This document shows, in pieces, positions 51,910 to 59,868 of a stretch of DNA of 64,000 bases. This DNA is from CAWFMO01 sp963817065 (GTDB lineage: Bacteria > Actinomycetota > Thermoleophilia > Solirubrobacterales > 70-9). The stretch lies in NCBI GenBank assembly GCA_963817065.1, contig CAWFMO010000002.1, positions 806,001-870,000 of the forward strand, given 5' to 3'. The notes under the pieces are model-generated. The model searched no databases and had not been told where the DNA came from. It saw only the letters and a program-made list of their open reading frames with translations. Both the position numbers and the translations under genes were made by a program. Each line of letters opens with the position of its first letter. Positions within the stretch are counted from its first letter, which is position 1.

Positions 51910-52932
51910 TCACGAGTAGCGCTCGACCACCCCATCGGCGACCAGCTCGAGCAGCTTGCGCTCCTCCTCGGCGAAGCCGCCGGTCGCGAGGCCGGCCTTC
52001 GCCCGCTCGACCCCCTCGCGCGCCCGCGCTCGGACCTCGTCGAGGACCCCGGTCGCCGCGATCCGCTCGCAGAGCGCCTCGGCGCCGGCGGGATCGAGGC
52101 CGCGGAGCTCGGTCGAGGCGATCCCCGGGTCCTCGCGGCCGGCGAGGATCAGCGGCAGGTTGACGGTCCCGTCGAGCAGGTCGGTCCCCCGAGCCTTGCC
52201 GGTCCGCTCCGACGGCCCGGTGACGTCGAGGACGTCGTCGAGGAGCTGGAACGCGAGCCCGATCTCCTCGCCGAAACGGCCGAGCGCCTCCTCGCCCTCG
52301 AGCCCCGAGGCGACGCGGCCGAGCCGGCACGCGCATTCGAACAGCTGCGCGGTCTTGAGCCGGCAGCGCTCGAGATAGCGCTGCTCGTCGACCGAGGTGT
52401 CGAAGGCGTCGCGGCGCTGGAGCAGCTCGCCGCGCGCCAGCGCGACGCAGCTCGAGGAGAGCAGGCCGACCATCGGAACATCAGACGGCGCCTCCTCCGC
52501 TTCGCGTCCGGGGTCGCCTTGAGCGGGGTGTGCCAATTCGGCGAACGCGCGCGAGAGCAGCAGGTCGCCGACCGCCACCGCGCGGGCGCGGCCCGAGGTC
52601 GCGACGACGGTCGGGCGGCCGCGGCGGACCGGCGCGGCGTCGAGGACGTCGTCGTGGACGAGGGTCGCCATGTGGACGAGCTCGACCGCGATCGCGGCCC
52701 GAACCGCGGCGTCGGGGGGATCGTCGCCGGCGCTGATCAGGACGAGCATCGGGCGCATCCGCTTGCCGCCCGCGGTCAGGGTCGCTGTCGCGTCGGAGCC
52801 GAGCTCGGGCCCATGGCCGGCGGCGAGCTCGCGCAGCCGCCCCTCGACCTCGCCCATCCGCGCCGGCAGCCAGGCGCCCGCGGCCTCGATCACGGCGGTC
52901 ACGGGTGGCGGGACGGCGGAGGAGCGGGTCAT
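51910..52932 (-). CDS. Polyprenyl diphosphate synthase (all-trans, for the menaquinone side chain)
   Basis: 340 residues. It has the first Asp-rich motif LVHDDVLDAAPVRRGRPT and the second, FQLLDDVLDVTG, with GGKRMRP at the N-terminus. It elongates isoprenoid chains. Placement next to ubiE/MenG and the b6f-like complex suggests the menaquinone side chain. Between AFAELA and MVGLLSSS there are about 18 extra residues (including PGREAEEA), from the palindromic element at 52487-52518. Confidence 0.92.
   Translation of the reverse strand: MTRSSAVPPPVTAVIEAAGAWLPARMGEVEGRLRELAAGHGPELGSDATATLTAGGKRMRPMLVLISAGDDPPDAAVRAAIAVELVHMATLVHDDVLDAAPVRRGRPTVVATSGRARAVAVGDLLLSRAFAELAHPAQGDPGREAEEAPSDVPMVGLLSSSCVALARGELLQRRDAFDTSVDEQRYLERCRLKTAQLFECACRLGRVASGLEGEEALGRFGEEIGLAFQLLDDVLDVTGPSERTGKARGTDLLDGTVNLPLILAGREDPGIASTELRGLDPAGAEALCERIAATGVLDEVRARAREGVERAKAGLATGGFAEEERKLLELVADGVVERYS
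52487..52518 (-). repeat. Palindromic in-frame element, copy 3 (inside the polyprenyl diphosphate synthase gene)
   Basis: On the minus strand the stem has 7 of 9 pairs (52487-52495 with 52510-52518), with the C/A mismatch at the usual place and one extra A/G mismatch. Internal loop GGA/GA, CGC/GCG stem and GAA loop (plus TTC at 52501-52503). Outer pairs are GGCG/CGCC, whereas copy 1 has CGCCCG/CGGGCG, so the sequence differs but pairing is kept. Frame reads PGREAEEA. CGTCTGATG follows, as in copy 2 (CGTCTAATG). Confidence 0.75.
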
Positions 52933-52939
52933 CGCGGCC

Positions 52940-53662
52940 TCACTTCTTGGTCGCGCTGTGGACCGCGATGATCCCGCCGGCGAGCAGCAGCCAGCGGATC
53001 TCGGCGAACCCGGCCGCGTCGATCCGCTCGGCGAGCGGTTCGGGCTCGGGGAAGGTCTTGACCGACTCGGGCAGGTACTTGTAGGCCGTCTCGTCGCCGG
53101 CGACGTTGCCGAGCAGCGGCACGAGCTGGTCGAACCAGAGCGAGTAGAAGGTCGCCATCGGCTCGCGGCGCGGTCGGGTGATCTCGAGGATCACGAGCCG
53201 TCCGCCGGGCTCGAGCACGCGGGCCATCTCGGCGAGGCCCTTGTCGAGGTCGGCGAGGTTGCGGATCCCGAAGCCGACGGTCGCGGCGTCGAAGCTCGCG
53301 TCCTTGTAGGGCAGCGCGAGCGCGTCGGCCCATTCGAATGCGACCGTTCCGGCGCCGCGCTCGGCGGCCTTGCGGCGCGCGATCTCGAGCATCTGCTCGG
53401 AGAAGTCGCAGCCGACGACGCGGCCGCCGGGGCTGACCCGCTCGCCGAGCTCGAAGGCGAGGTCGCCGGTACCGCAGCAGACGTCGAGGACCGAGTCGCC
53501 CGCGTCCAGCTTCGCCAGGTCGGCGGCCCGCTGTCTCCACTCGTGGTGGAGCCCGGCGGTCATCACCGAGTTCATCACGTCATAGAAGGACGCGACGCGG
53601 TCGAACATCCCCCGCACCTCGGTCGCGAACTCGGCAGAGTCGCGGCTCGGAGCCCCCTCCAC
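52940..53662 (-). CDS. ubiE: Demethylmenaquinone/ubiquinone methyltransferase UbiE/MenG
   Basis: 240 residues, class I SAM methyltransferase. It has FDRVASFYDVMNSVMTAGLHHEWR, motif I DVCCGTGDLAF, and GFGIRNLADLDKGLAEMARVLEPGG with ITRP afterwards. It carries out the last methylation of menaquinone. The stop of the cytochrome subunit gene upstream overlaps its start by one base. The polyprenyl synthase gene follows after 7 bases. Confidence 0.94.
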   Translation of the reverse strand: MEGAPSRDSAEFATEVRGMFDRVASFYDVMNSVMTAGLHHEWRQRAADLAKLDAGDSVLDVCCGTGDLAFELGERVSPGGRVVGCDFSEQMLEIARRKAAERGAGTVAFEWADALALPYKDASFDAATVGFGIRNLADLDKGLAEMARVLEPGGRLVILEITRPRREPMATFYSLWFDQLVPLLGNVAGDETAYKYLPESVKTFPEPEPLAERIDAAGFAEIRWLLLAGGIIAVHSATKK

Positions 53663-54363
53663 TAGTTCAGCGAGGCGAGGAAGTTCGAGAGGTCTTCGAG
53701 CTTCTGCGGCGGCAGGTTCTCGTACGAGGGCATGATCCCCGGGCCGACCTCGAGCGAGCGGACGATCGCTTCGCGCGGGAGCTTGGTCCCGATCTCGGTC
53801 AGGTCCGGGCCGGGCCCGTCGTTGCCGTTTTCACCCAGCTTGTGGCAGGCGAGGCAGCCCGACTGGGCGGCGACCTCCTTGCCGGGCTCGAGCGACGCCG
53901 GGACCTCCTTGTCGATCTCGGTCGGCGAGCCCGCGGTCGCGCCGAGGAAGGTCAGGTAGGCCATCGCGATGATCGTCATGATCCCGGCCGTGGTCGCGAT
54001 CGGCCGCCGCTCGGGCCTTCGCTCCGGCCCGCGGTCGTAGAAAGGCAGCAGCAGCAGCAGGACCATCGCGATCGTCGGGATCCCGATCGTCGCCACCGGG
54101 GTCAGCGCCGGCGGCTTCAGGACCCGCAGGAGCTCGAAGAGGAAGAAGAAGTACCACTCCGGCCTCGGGACGTAGGTCGTCGTCGTCGGGTCGGCCTTGG
54201 GGCCCTGCTCGGCACCGAGCACGAGCGACATGACCATGATCACGACGACGACGATCAGGGCCATCGCCGAGTCCTTGGCGACGGCGTAGGGGAAGAACGG
54301 CTTGCCCTTCTTCTTCAGCAGCTCGTACTCGGTGAGGTACTTCTCCTTGTCGGAGGCCTTCAT
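53662..54363 (-). CDS. Menaquinol:cytochrome c reductase subunit IV-cytochrome c fusion (QcrC-like)
   Basis: 233 residues. The N-terminal half matches subunit IV of b6f complexes: KADPTTTTYVPRPEWYFFFLFELLR with three helices. The C-terminal 75 residues are a cytochrome c domain with heme motif CLACH and axial Met in GIMPSYENLP. This subunit IV plus cytochrome c fusion is the QcrC layout of Bacillus. It carries electrons from the b6-type subunit to a terminal oxidase. It lies in the complex operon with 4-base overlaps. Confidence 0.9.
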   Translation of the reverse strand: MKASDKEKYLTEYELLKKKGKPFFPYAVAKDSAMALIVVVVIMVMSLVLGAEQGPKADPTTTTYVPRPEWYFFFLFELLRVLKPPALTPVATIGIPTIAMVLLLLLPFYDRGPERRPERRPIATTAGIMTIIAMAYLTFLGATAGSPTEIDKEVPASLEPGKEVAAQSGCLACHKLGENGNDGPGPDLTEIGTKLPREAIVRSLEVGPGIMPSYENLPPQKLEDLSNFLASLN

Positions 54364-55238
54364 TCGCGCCCACCGTCCGTGGTCGTCGGCTCATCGTCCC
54401 CGCCGTTGGCCGAGGCCTGGACCTCGGTCGTGCGGGTCGACTTCGGCGGCTCGGCCCGGACCCACGGTGGGGCCGTGGTCCCGAGCTTGACGACGAGGTA
54501 GAGGTGGGCGCCGATCAGCGCGATCAGCAGCCCGGGGACGAGCAGCATGTGGATCGAGTAGAAGCGCGAGATCGTCGTCGCCTCGAACTCCGAGCCGGCG
54601 CGCAGGAAATCGGCGAGGTAGGGCCCGACGACGGGGCCGGTCGCGGTGATGTTGTTGGCGACGACGGTGGCCCAGAACGAGCGCTGGTCGAAGGGCAGCA
54701 GGTACCCGGTCAGCCCCATGACCATCGTCAGGATGATCAGCACGACGCCGATCACCCAGTTGAGCTCGCGCGGGTACTTGTAGGCGCCGAAGAAGAAGAC
54801 CCTCCCCATGTGGAGGAAGATCAGGATCATCATCACCGAGGCGCCCCACTTGTGCATGCCGCGCACGAACTCGCCGAGCCAGACGTCGTTGGTGAGGTGG
54901 GTGATGCTCTCGTAGGCGCCGACGGCGCTCGGCTCGTAGTACATCGCGAGGAAGACGCCGGTCACCGCCTGGACGACGAACGCGAACAGCGTCGCCGAGC
55001 CGAGGGTGTAGAACCAGTTCGTCCCCTTCGGGACCCTGCGGAAGAGCATCCCGGTCAGGAAGCCGGCGCCGCCGGTGCGCTCGTCGACCCAGCCGGCGAT
55101 GTCCGCGGGGGCCTCCTTGGCGCGATCGACGAGAGCCGCTCCCGGGTCGCCGTTTCCGTCCGGCGAGCCAACCGGCCGCTCGCCCGGCGGCTGGGGCTTG
55201 CGGAGCGGCGGCGGGATCAGGGCGTCGGGGATCTTCAT
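54360..55238 (-). CDS. Cytochrome b6-type subunit of menaquinol:cytochrome c reductase (QcrB-like)
   Basis: 292 residues. Four helices with heme-ligand His (HKWGASVMMILIFLH and the later IHMLLVPGLLIALIGAHLYL). A quinone-site block (PFDQRSFWATVVANNITATGPVVG) is clear. It lacks the second half of mitochondrial cytochrome b, which is supplied by the next gene. The N-terminal 75 residues are a Pro/Gly-rich extension, and the C-terminus is a Thr/Gly-rich tail. Confidence 0.93.
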   Translation of the reverse strand: MKIPDALIPPPLRKPQPPGERPVGSPDGNGDPGAALVDRAKEAPADIAGWVDERTGGAGFLTGMLFRRVPKGTNWFYTLGSATLFAFVVQAVTGVFLAMYYEPSAVGAYESITHLTNDVWLGEFVRGMHKWGASVMMILIFLHMGRVFFFGAYKYPRELNWVIGVVLIILTMVMGLTGYLLPFDQRSFWATVVANNITATGPVVGPYLADFLRAGSEFEATTISRFYSIHMLLVPGLLIALIGAHLYLVVKLGTTAPPWVRAEPPKSTRTTEVQASANGGDDEPTTTDGGRE

Positions 55239-55906
55239 GGCGCCGGCGGGGTGTCGGGTCGCGGCGGGTAGAGGTACTCCCAGATCCCGCCGGTGAACTC
55301 ACCTGGGTCGCGGACGCGGACCGGGTCGAGCTGCGAGGTGACCGAGTAGCGCGGGCCGATCTCGACCTGGCCGTCGGCGACCCGGGTCTGGAAGCGATCG
55401 AGCGGGCGCACGGGCGGGCCGCCGATCACCTTGCCCTGGAAGTCGTAGACCCCGCCGTGGCAGGGGCAGATGAAGTTGCCGGCGGCCTCGACGTAGCGGA
55501 CCGGGCAGCCGAGGTGCGCGCAGCGGGTCGTGATCGCGATGTACTCGGTCGGCTCCTCCTCGAGGTCCTCGCTGCCCTGGCGGACGTAGACCGTCGTCTT
55601 TCCGGCCTCGCCGATCCCGTCGACGATCGTGATGATCACCGGCTTGTAGGTGTCGGGCGGGAAGTTGGCGACCGGGCCGACCGGCTCCCAGGTCTCCTCG
55701 GGCTCCTCGAGCATCGGCGCGATCGCGAAGCCGAGCGCCGGCAGCACGATCCCCGCCGCGGCGAGCCCGCCGAGCGCCTGGCCGCCGACCGCCAGCGCCT
55801 TGCGGCGGTTCATCGACTCGCCCTCGAAGTAACCCGGGGGGTCGGGCTTCGGCAGGCGGGGGGACTCGGGAGGTCCCCCGCTCTTCTTGTCGTTCCCTTC
55901 GGCCAC
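55235..55906 (-). CDS. Rieske iron-sulfur subunit of menaquinol:cytochrome c reductase
   Basis: 223 residues. N-terminal hydrophilic part with NRRKALAVGGQALGG as a Tat-like signal-anchor (twin Arg), then the Rieske 2Fe-2S motifs CAHLGCPV and CPCHGGVYDF. It takes electrons from menaquinol. Start ATG 55906, upstream of which the operon ends. The Tat-dependent signal fits TatA/TatC encoded at 48.6-49.7 kb. Confidence 0.93.
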   Translation of the reverse strand: MAEGNDKKSGGPPESPRLPKPDPPGYFEGESMNRRKALAVGGQALGGLAAAGIVLPALGFAIAPMLEEPEETWEPVGPVANFPPDTYKPVIITIVDGIGEAGKTTVYVRQGSEDLEEEPTEYIAITTRCAHLGCPVRYVEAAGNFICPCHGGVYDFQGKVIGGPPVRPLDRFQTRVADGQVEIGPRYSVTSQLDPVRVRDPGEFTGGIWEYLYPPRPDTPPAP

Positions 55907-55912
55907 AGTCAG

Positions 55913-56515
55913 TCAGGAGAGGTTCCGGCCAGCGAAGCCTATCGCGTCGCGCGCGGCCCCTAGTGCGGGCTGTATCGAGCTCCCGGCGGCGGAATCGACG
56001 GCGCCGTCCCAGAGCGCGTCCGCGGCGCCGGGATCGCGTTCGCGGACACCGCGCTTAGCGGCCTCGTGGGCCTCGCTGCGCCCGGTCGCGAGCGCGGTCG
56101 CGGCCGCGAGCCAAAGCGCGCCGGCGAGCGCGTTCGCCCGGGTCTCGTCGGCCCCGCCGGGGTCGCCGTCGTGGATCAAGGCCGAGAGGCTGATCAGGTC
56201 GCCGAGCTCGACGATCGCCTCGAGGTCGCCGAGCGCCGCGAGCCGCTCGAGCCCCATCGCGTAGAGGTAGTCGCCGGCGAGCAGCGCCAGGTCCGGCTCG
56301 GCGCCGCGCACGATCCGCGGCTCGCCGTAGTGGAGCAGGTAGCCCTCGCGGATCGCCTCGAAGAGCAGCGCGTACTCGGGGCCGTGGGCGTTCGAGCGCG
56401 GGCCGGCGGCGGCGAGCTCCCCGAGCGTCGCCTCCGCCTCGGGATCGGAGACGACGTCGGAGATCACGGTGCCCTCCGAACGCAGGAGCTCGGCGAGCTC
56501 GGCCAGCGCGGTCAT
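55913..56515 (-). CDS. Helical protein of unknown function between hemL and the bc genes
   Basis: 200 residues, all-alpha. It has LGELAAAGPRSNAHGPEYALLFEAIREGYLLHYGEPRIV, then an ALLAGDYLYAMGLERLA repeat-like helix and LISLSALIHDGDPGGADE. The AGDYLYAMGLERL pattern resembles the all-helical polyprenyl synthase-like or HepA-type fold, but key Asp motifs are absent. It overlaps hemL (ATGA) and the complex genes follow 6 bases later, hinting at a heme or quinone role. Family not recognised. Confidence 0.7.
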   Translation of the reverse strand: MTALAELAELLRSEGTVISDVVSDPEAEATLGELAAAGPRSNAHGPEYALLFEAIREGYLLHYGEPRIVRGAEPDLALLAGDYLYAMGLERLAALGDLEAIVELGDLISLSALIHDGDPGGADETRANALAGALWLAAATALATGRSEAHEAAKRGVRERDPGAADALWDGAVDSAAGSSIQPALGAARDAIGFAGRNLS

Positions 56516-57780
56516 CCGACAGCCTCCGTGATCGCCTCGGCGGCCGCGGCGAGCGTGCGCTCGATCGCCTCGTCGTCGTGGGCGAGCGAGACGAACCAGG
56601 CCTCGAACTGCGACGCGGGCGGGTAGGCGCCACGATCGAGCATCGCGCGGCAGAACGCCGCGTAGGCGTCCGCGTCGGCGGCCGAGGCGCCGGCGAAGTC
56701 GGTGACCGGGGACTCGGCGAAGAACAGCGTCACGAGGCCGGTCGCCGAGGCGACCTGGACCGGCGCGCCCTCGCCCGCCGCGCGCAGGCCGGACGCGAGC
56801 GCCTCGGTCTTCGCGGCGAGCGCCGCGTAGGCGCCCGCGTCGAGGTGTCGCAGCGTCGCGAGCCCGGCCGCGGTCGCGAGCGGGTTCCCGGACAGCGTCC
56901 CCGCCTGGTAGACGTCGCCCGCGGGCGCGATCCGCTCCATGAGCTCGCGCGAGCCGCCGTAGGCGGCCGCGGGGACCCCGCCGCCGAGCACCTTGCCGAG
57001 AATCGTCAGGTCGGCCTCGACGCCGAGCAGCTCCTGGGCGCCGCCGCGCGCGACGCGAAAGCCGCTGATCACCTCGTCGAGGATCAGCAAGGCGCCGCTG
57101 GCGCTCGCGAGCTCGCGGATCCGCTCGAGAAACCCCTCGGCCGGCGGGACGACGCCCATGTTGGCCGGGATCGGCTCGGCGAGGATCGCGGCCGGCGAAT
57201 GCGCGTCGACGGCGGCGGCGAGCGCCTCGAAGTCGTTCCAGGGCACGACGACGGTCGCCGCGGCCTGCGCCTCGGGGACGCCGGGGCTCGCGGGGACCCC
57301 CGCGGTCGCCATCCCCGAGCCCGCCTCGGCGAGCAGCCCGTCGACGTGGCCGTGGTAGGCGCCGGCGAACTTGATCAGCCGCTCGCGGCCCGTGACCGCC
57401 CGCGCGAGCCGGATCGCGCTCATCGTCGCCTCGGTCCCCGAGCTCGTCATCCGCAGCATCTCGACCGACGCGAAGCGCTCGGCGACGTCGGCCGCGAGCT
57501 CGACCTCGGCCGCGGTCGGGGCGCCGAAGCTCGTCCCCTTCGCGGCCGCTTCGGTGACGGCGGCGACGACGTCGGGGTGGGCGTGGCCGAGGATCAGCGG
57601 GCCCCACGAGCAGACCCAGTCGACGTAGCGGTTGCCGTCGACGTCGACGAGCTCGCAGCCCTCGCCGCGCTCGATGAAGATCGGGTCGCGGCCGATCGAG
57701 CCCATCGCGCGGACGGGAGAGTTGACACCCCCCGGAAGCACCTCGACCGCCCGTCGGTAGAGATCCCCGGAGCTGCTTAT
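56512..57780 (-). CDS. hemL: Glutamate-1-semialdehyde 2,1-aminomutase, apparent ATA start
   Basis: 422 residues, PLP enzyme making 5-aminolevulinate. Conserved blocks are PGGVNSPVRAMG, SWGPLILGHAHP, SSGTEATMSAIRLAR, PLP-Lys in TILGKVLGGG, and TLSGNPLA. Conserved N-terminal residues (SGDLYRRAVEVLPGGV) precede any ATG/GTG/TTG: the next start, a GTG, would remove them. ATA at 57778-57780, in ATAA overlapping the TAA of the preceding gene, is the natural position. Together with hemB and the decarboxylase it forms a heme operon. Confidence 0.9.
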   Translation of the reverse strand: MSSSGDLYRRAVEVLPGGVNSPVRAMGSIGRDPIFIERGEGCELVDVDGNRYVDWVCSWGPLILGHAHPDVVAAVTEAAAKGTSFGAPTAAEVELAADVAERFASVEMLRMTSSGTEATMSAIRLARAVTGRERLIKFAGAYHGHVDGLLAEAGSGMATAGVPASPGVPEAQAAATVVVPWNDFEALAAAVDAHSPAAILAEPIPANMGVVPPAEGFLERIRELASASGALLILDEVISGFRVARGGAQELLGVEADLTILGKVLGGGVPAAAYGGSRELMERIAPAGDVYQAGTLSGNPLATAAGLATLRHLDAGAYAALAAKTEALASGLRAAGEGAPVQVASATGLVTLFFAESPVTDFAGASAADADAYAAFCRAMLDRGAYPPASQFEAWFVSLAHDDEAIERTLAAAAEAITEAVG

Positions 57781-58853
57781 GAGTGCTCCGCCTCCCAGTT
57801 GGCGTAGGCGTCGGTGAAGTAGTGGAGGCGGATCTTCTTGAACTCGGTCGAGGAGTAGAGGGTCGCGCGGTCCTCGCCGTGCAGCCCGTGCTCCTCGGCG
57901 ATCGAGTCGAGGATCGCGTCGCACTCCTCCTTGGAGCGCCCGTGGGCCATCGTGAAGACGCTGTAGGGCCAGTCGGCGTAGGTCGGGCGCTGGTAGCAGT
58001 GCGAGACGCCGCGCACGCCCGCCATCCGCGCGCCGACGTCCATGATCTGCTCGTCGGGGACGCGCCAGACGCCCATCCCGTTGGCCGAGAAGCCGGCGCG
58101 GCGGTGGAAGAGGATCGCGGCTACGCGGCGCAGGATCTTGCGCTCCTGCATCTGCTCGAGCTTGGCGAGGAATTCGGGGACCGCCATCCCGACCGCTTCG
58201 GCCGCCGCGTCGTAGGGCCGCTCGACCGCCTCCATCGGCCCCTGGAGGGCGCGGATCACGGCGATGTCGGTCTCGTCGTAGGGCTGGGCGTCGAGCTCGC
58301 GCGGGGTGACCGCGGCGGCGGCCTTGGAGAGCTCCTCGGTCCCGCCCTCCATCTCGAGGTTCATGTTGATCTTGAACAGGCAGAGGGTCGGGAGCTGGCG
58401 GATCGAGGTCGCGCCGGTCAGCTCCTGGAGCAGCTCGAGCGTCCCCGCGACCCCGAGCTCGGAGTCGGGCGGGGTCGCGATCGTGAACCAGAGGTTGAAT
58501 TCGTGGGTTCGCAGGTAGTTGTGCGAGACCCCGGGGTGCGAGTTGATGATCTTCGCGGCGCGGTGGGGGTTGTCCTCGTCGACCTTGGCGGCGACGAGCA
58601 TCGAGGAGTAGCCGAGCGCGCGGGTGTCGAAGATCGGCGTGATCTCGCGGATGATCCGCCCGTCGAGCAGCCGCTGGGTGCGCTCGAGGACGTCGTCGAG
58701 CTCGAGCCCGGCCTGCTCGGCGACGCCGGCGAACGGGCGCTCGGCGAGCGGGAAGCTCGACTGGAGCGCGTTCATGAGCCGTTTGTCGGTCTCGTCGAGC
58801 GGGATCGCCGCGCCGTCCTTGCGCGAGCGAACCTTGGGTTGAGCTACAGCCAC
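57777..58853 (-). CDS. Fused siroheme decarboxylase (AhbA-AhbB-like, Lrp/AsnC fold)
   Basis: 358 residues in two tandem Lrp/AsnC-like halves. Half 1 (about 1-175) has SHNYLRTHEFNLWFTIA, half 2 (about 190-350) SHCYQRPTYADWPYSVFTMAHG; these are the substrate-site blocks of AhbA and AhbB. The decarboxylases convert siroheme to 12,18-didecarboxysiroheme in the alternative heme or d1 pathway. The usual label for such proteins is AsnC regulator, but the halves lack the effector-like features. It overlaps hemB by 10 bases and hemL by 4. A regulator role remains possible. Confidence 0.8.
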   Translation of the reverse strand: MAVAQPKVRSRKDGAAIPLDETDKRLMNALQSSFPLAERPFAGVAEQAGLELDDVLERTQRLLDGRIIREITPIFDTRALGYSSMLVAAKVDEDNPHRAAKIINSHPGVSHNYLRTHEFNLWFTIATPPDSELGVAGTLELLQELTGATSIRQLPTLCLFKINMNLEMEGGTEELSKAAAAVTPRELDAQPYDETDIAVIRALQGPMEAVERPYDAAAEAVGMAVPEFLAKLEQMQERKILRRVAAILFHRRAGFSANGMGVWRVPDEQIMDVGARMAGVRGVSHCYQRPTYADWPYSVFTMAHGRSKEECDAILDSIAEEHGLHGEDRATLYSSTEFKKIRLHYFTDAYANWEAEHS

Positions 58854-59851
58854 CCCGCGGCCTCCTTGGCGTAGTAGGTGAAGATCAGGTCGGCGCCGGC
58901 GCGCTTGATCGAGGTCAGCGTCTCGAGCGCCGCGGCGCGCTCGTCGATCCAGCCGTTGGCGGCGGCGGCCTTGAGCGCCGAGTACTCGCCAGAGACATGG
59001 AAGGCGGCGACCGGCGCCCGGGTCGCGTCCTTGACCCGGCGGACGATGTCGAGGTAGGGGGTCGCGGGCTTGACCATCAGCACGTCGGCGCCCTCCTCGA
59101 GGTCGAGCTTCGCCTCGCGGATCGCCTCCTCGGCGTTCGCCGGATCGAGCTGGTAGCCGCGGCGGTCGCCGAACTCGGGGGTCGACTCGGCGGCCTCGCG
59201 GAACGGGCCGTAGAACGCCGAGGCGTACTTGGCGCTGTAGGCGATGATCGGGACCTCGGAGTGGCCCTCTTCGTCGAGCTGCCCGCGGATCGCGCCGATC
59301 CGCCCGTCCATCATGTCCGAGGGCGCGACCGCGTCGGCGCCGGCCTCGGCGTGCGAGATCGCGGTCTTCGCGAGCAGCTCGATCGTGATGTCGTTATCAA
59401 CCGTCACCTCCTCGGCTTCGCCTGCGGGGGTATCGGGGGCCTCCGCGGGCCTGAGCACACCGCAATGGCCGTGGCTCGTGTACTCGCAGAGGCAGACGTC
59501 GGTGATCACGACGAGCTCGGGGTGCGCCTCCTTCAGCGCCCGGACCGCGAGCTGGATCACGCCCTCGTCGTCGTAGGCGCCGGTCCCGAACTCGTCCTTG
59601 TCGGCGGGGATCCCGAACAGGATCACGGCGCCGATCCCGGCCTCGAGCAGCGAGCCGGCCTCGCTCGTGAGCTCGGTGATCGAGAGCCGCTCGACCCCGG
59701 GCATCGATTCGATCGGCTCGCGCACCGCCGAGCCGGCGGTGACGAACAGCGGCTGCACCAGGTGGGCGGCGGAAAGCTCGGTCTCGCGGACCAGCTCGCG
59801 CAGCGCCTTGGTCCTGCGCAGCCTGCGCAGGCGTGTCGCGGGAAAGCTCAT
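58844..59851 (-). CDS. hemB: Delta-aminolevulinic acid dehydratase (porphobilinogen synthase)
   Basis: 335 residues. Zinc-binding Cys residues are in VCLCEYTSHGHCG, Schiff-base Lys residues in AYSAKYASAFYGP and LMVKPATPYLD, and VAPSDMMDGR is conserved. Between CGVL and VDNDITIELL, where the family has only about five residues, are about 17 extra residues (including PAGEAEEV), from the palindromic element at 59405-59432. Start ATG 59851. The stop overlaps the decarboxylase gene. Confidence 0.94.
   Translation of the reverse strand: MSFPATRLRRLRRTKALRELVRETELSAAHLVQPLFVTAGSAVREPIESMPGVERLSITELTSEAGSLLEAGIGAVILFGIPADKDEFGTGAYDDEGVIQLAVRALKEAHPELVVITDVCLCEYTSHGHCGVLRPAEAPDTPAGEAEEVTVDNDITIELLAKTAISHAEAGADAVAPSDMMDGRIGAIRGQLDEEGHSEVPIIAYSAKYASAFYGPFREAAESTPEFGDRRGYQLDPANAEEAIREAKLDLEEGADVLMVKPATPYLDIVRRVKDATRAPVAAFHVSGEYSALKAAAANGWIDERAAALETLTSIKRAGADLIFTYYAKEAAGWL
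59405..59432 (-). repeat. Palindromic in-frame element, copy 4 (inside hemB)
   Basis: A divergent copy. Minus-strand stem CCCCC with GGAGG including the same C/A mismatch, internal loop GCA/GA, inner stem GGC/GCC where the other copies have CGC/GCG (a compensated change), and GAA loop (plus TTC 59417-59419). Reads PAGEAEEV in the same frame as the other copies, followed by TTGATAAC, similar to CTAATGAC after copy 2. Confidence 0.65.
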
Positions 59852-59868
59852 CGGGGTGATTCTAGGAG

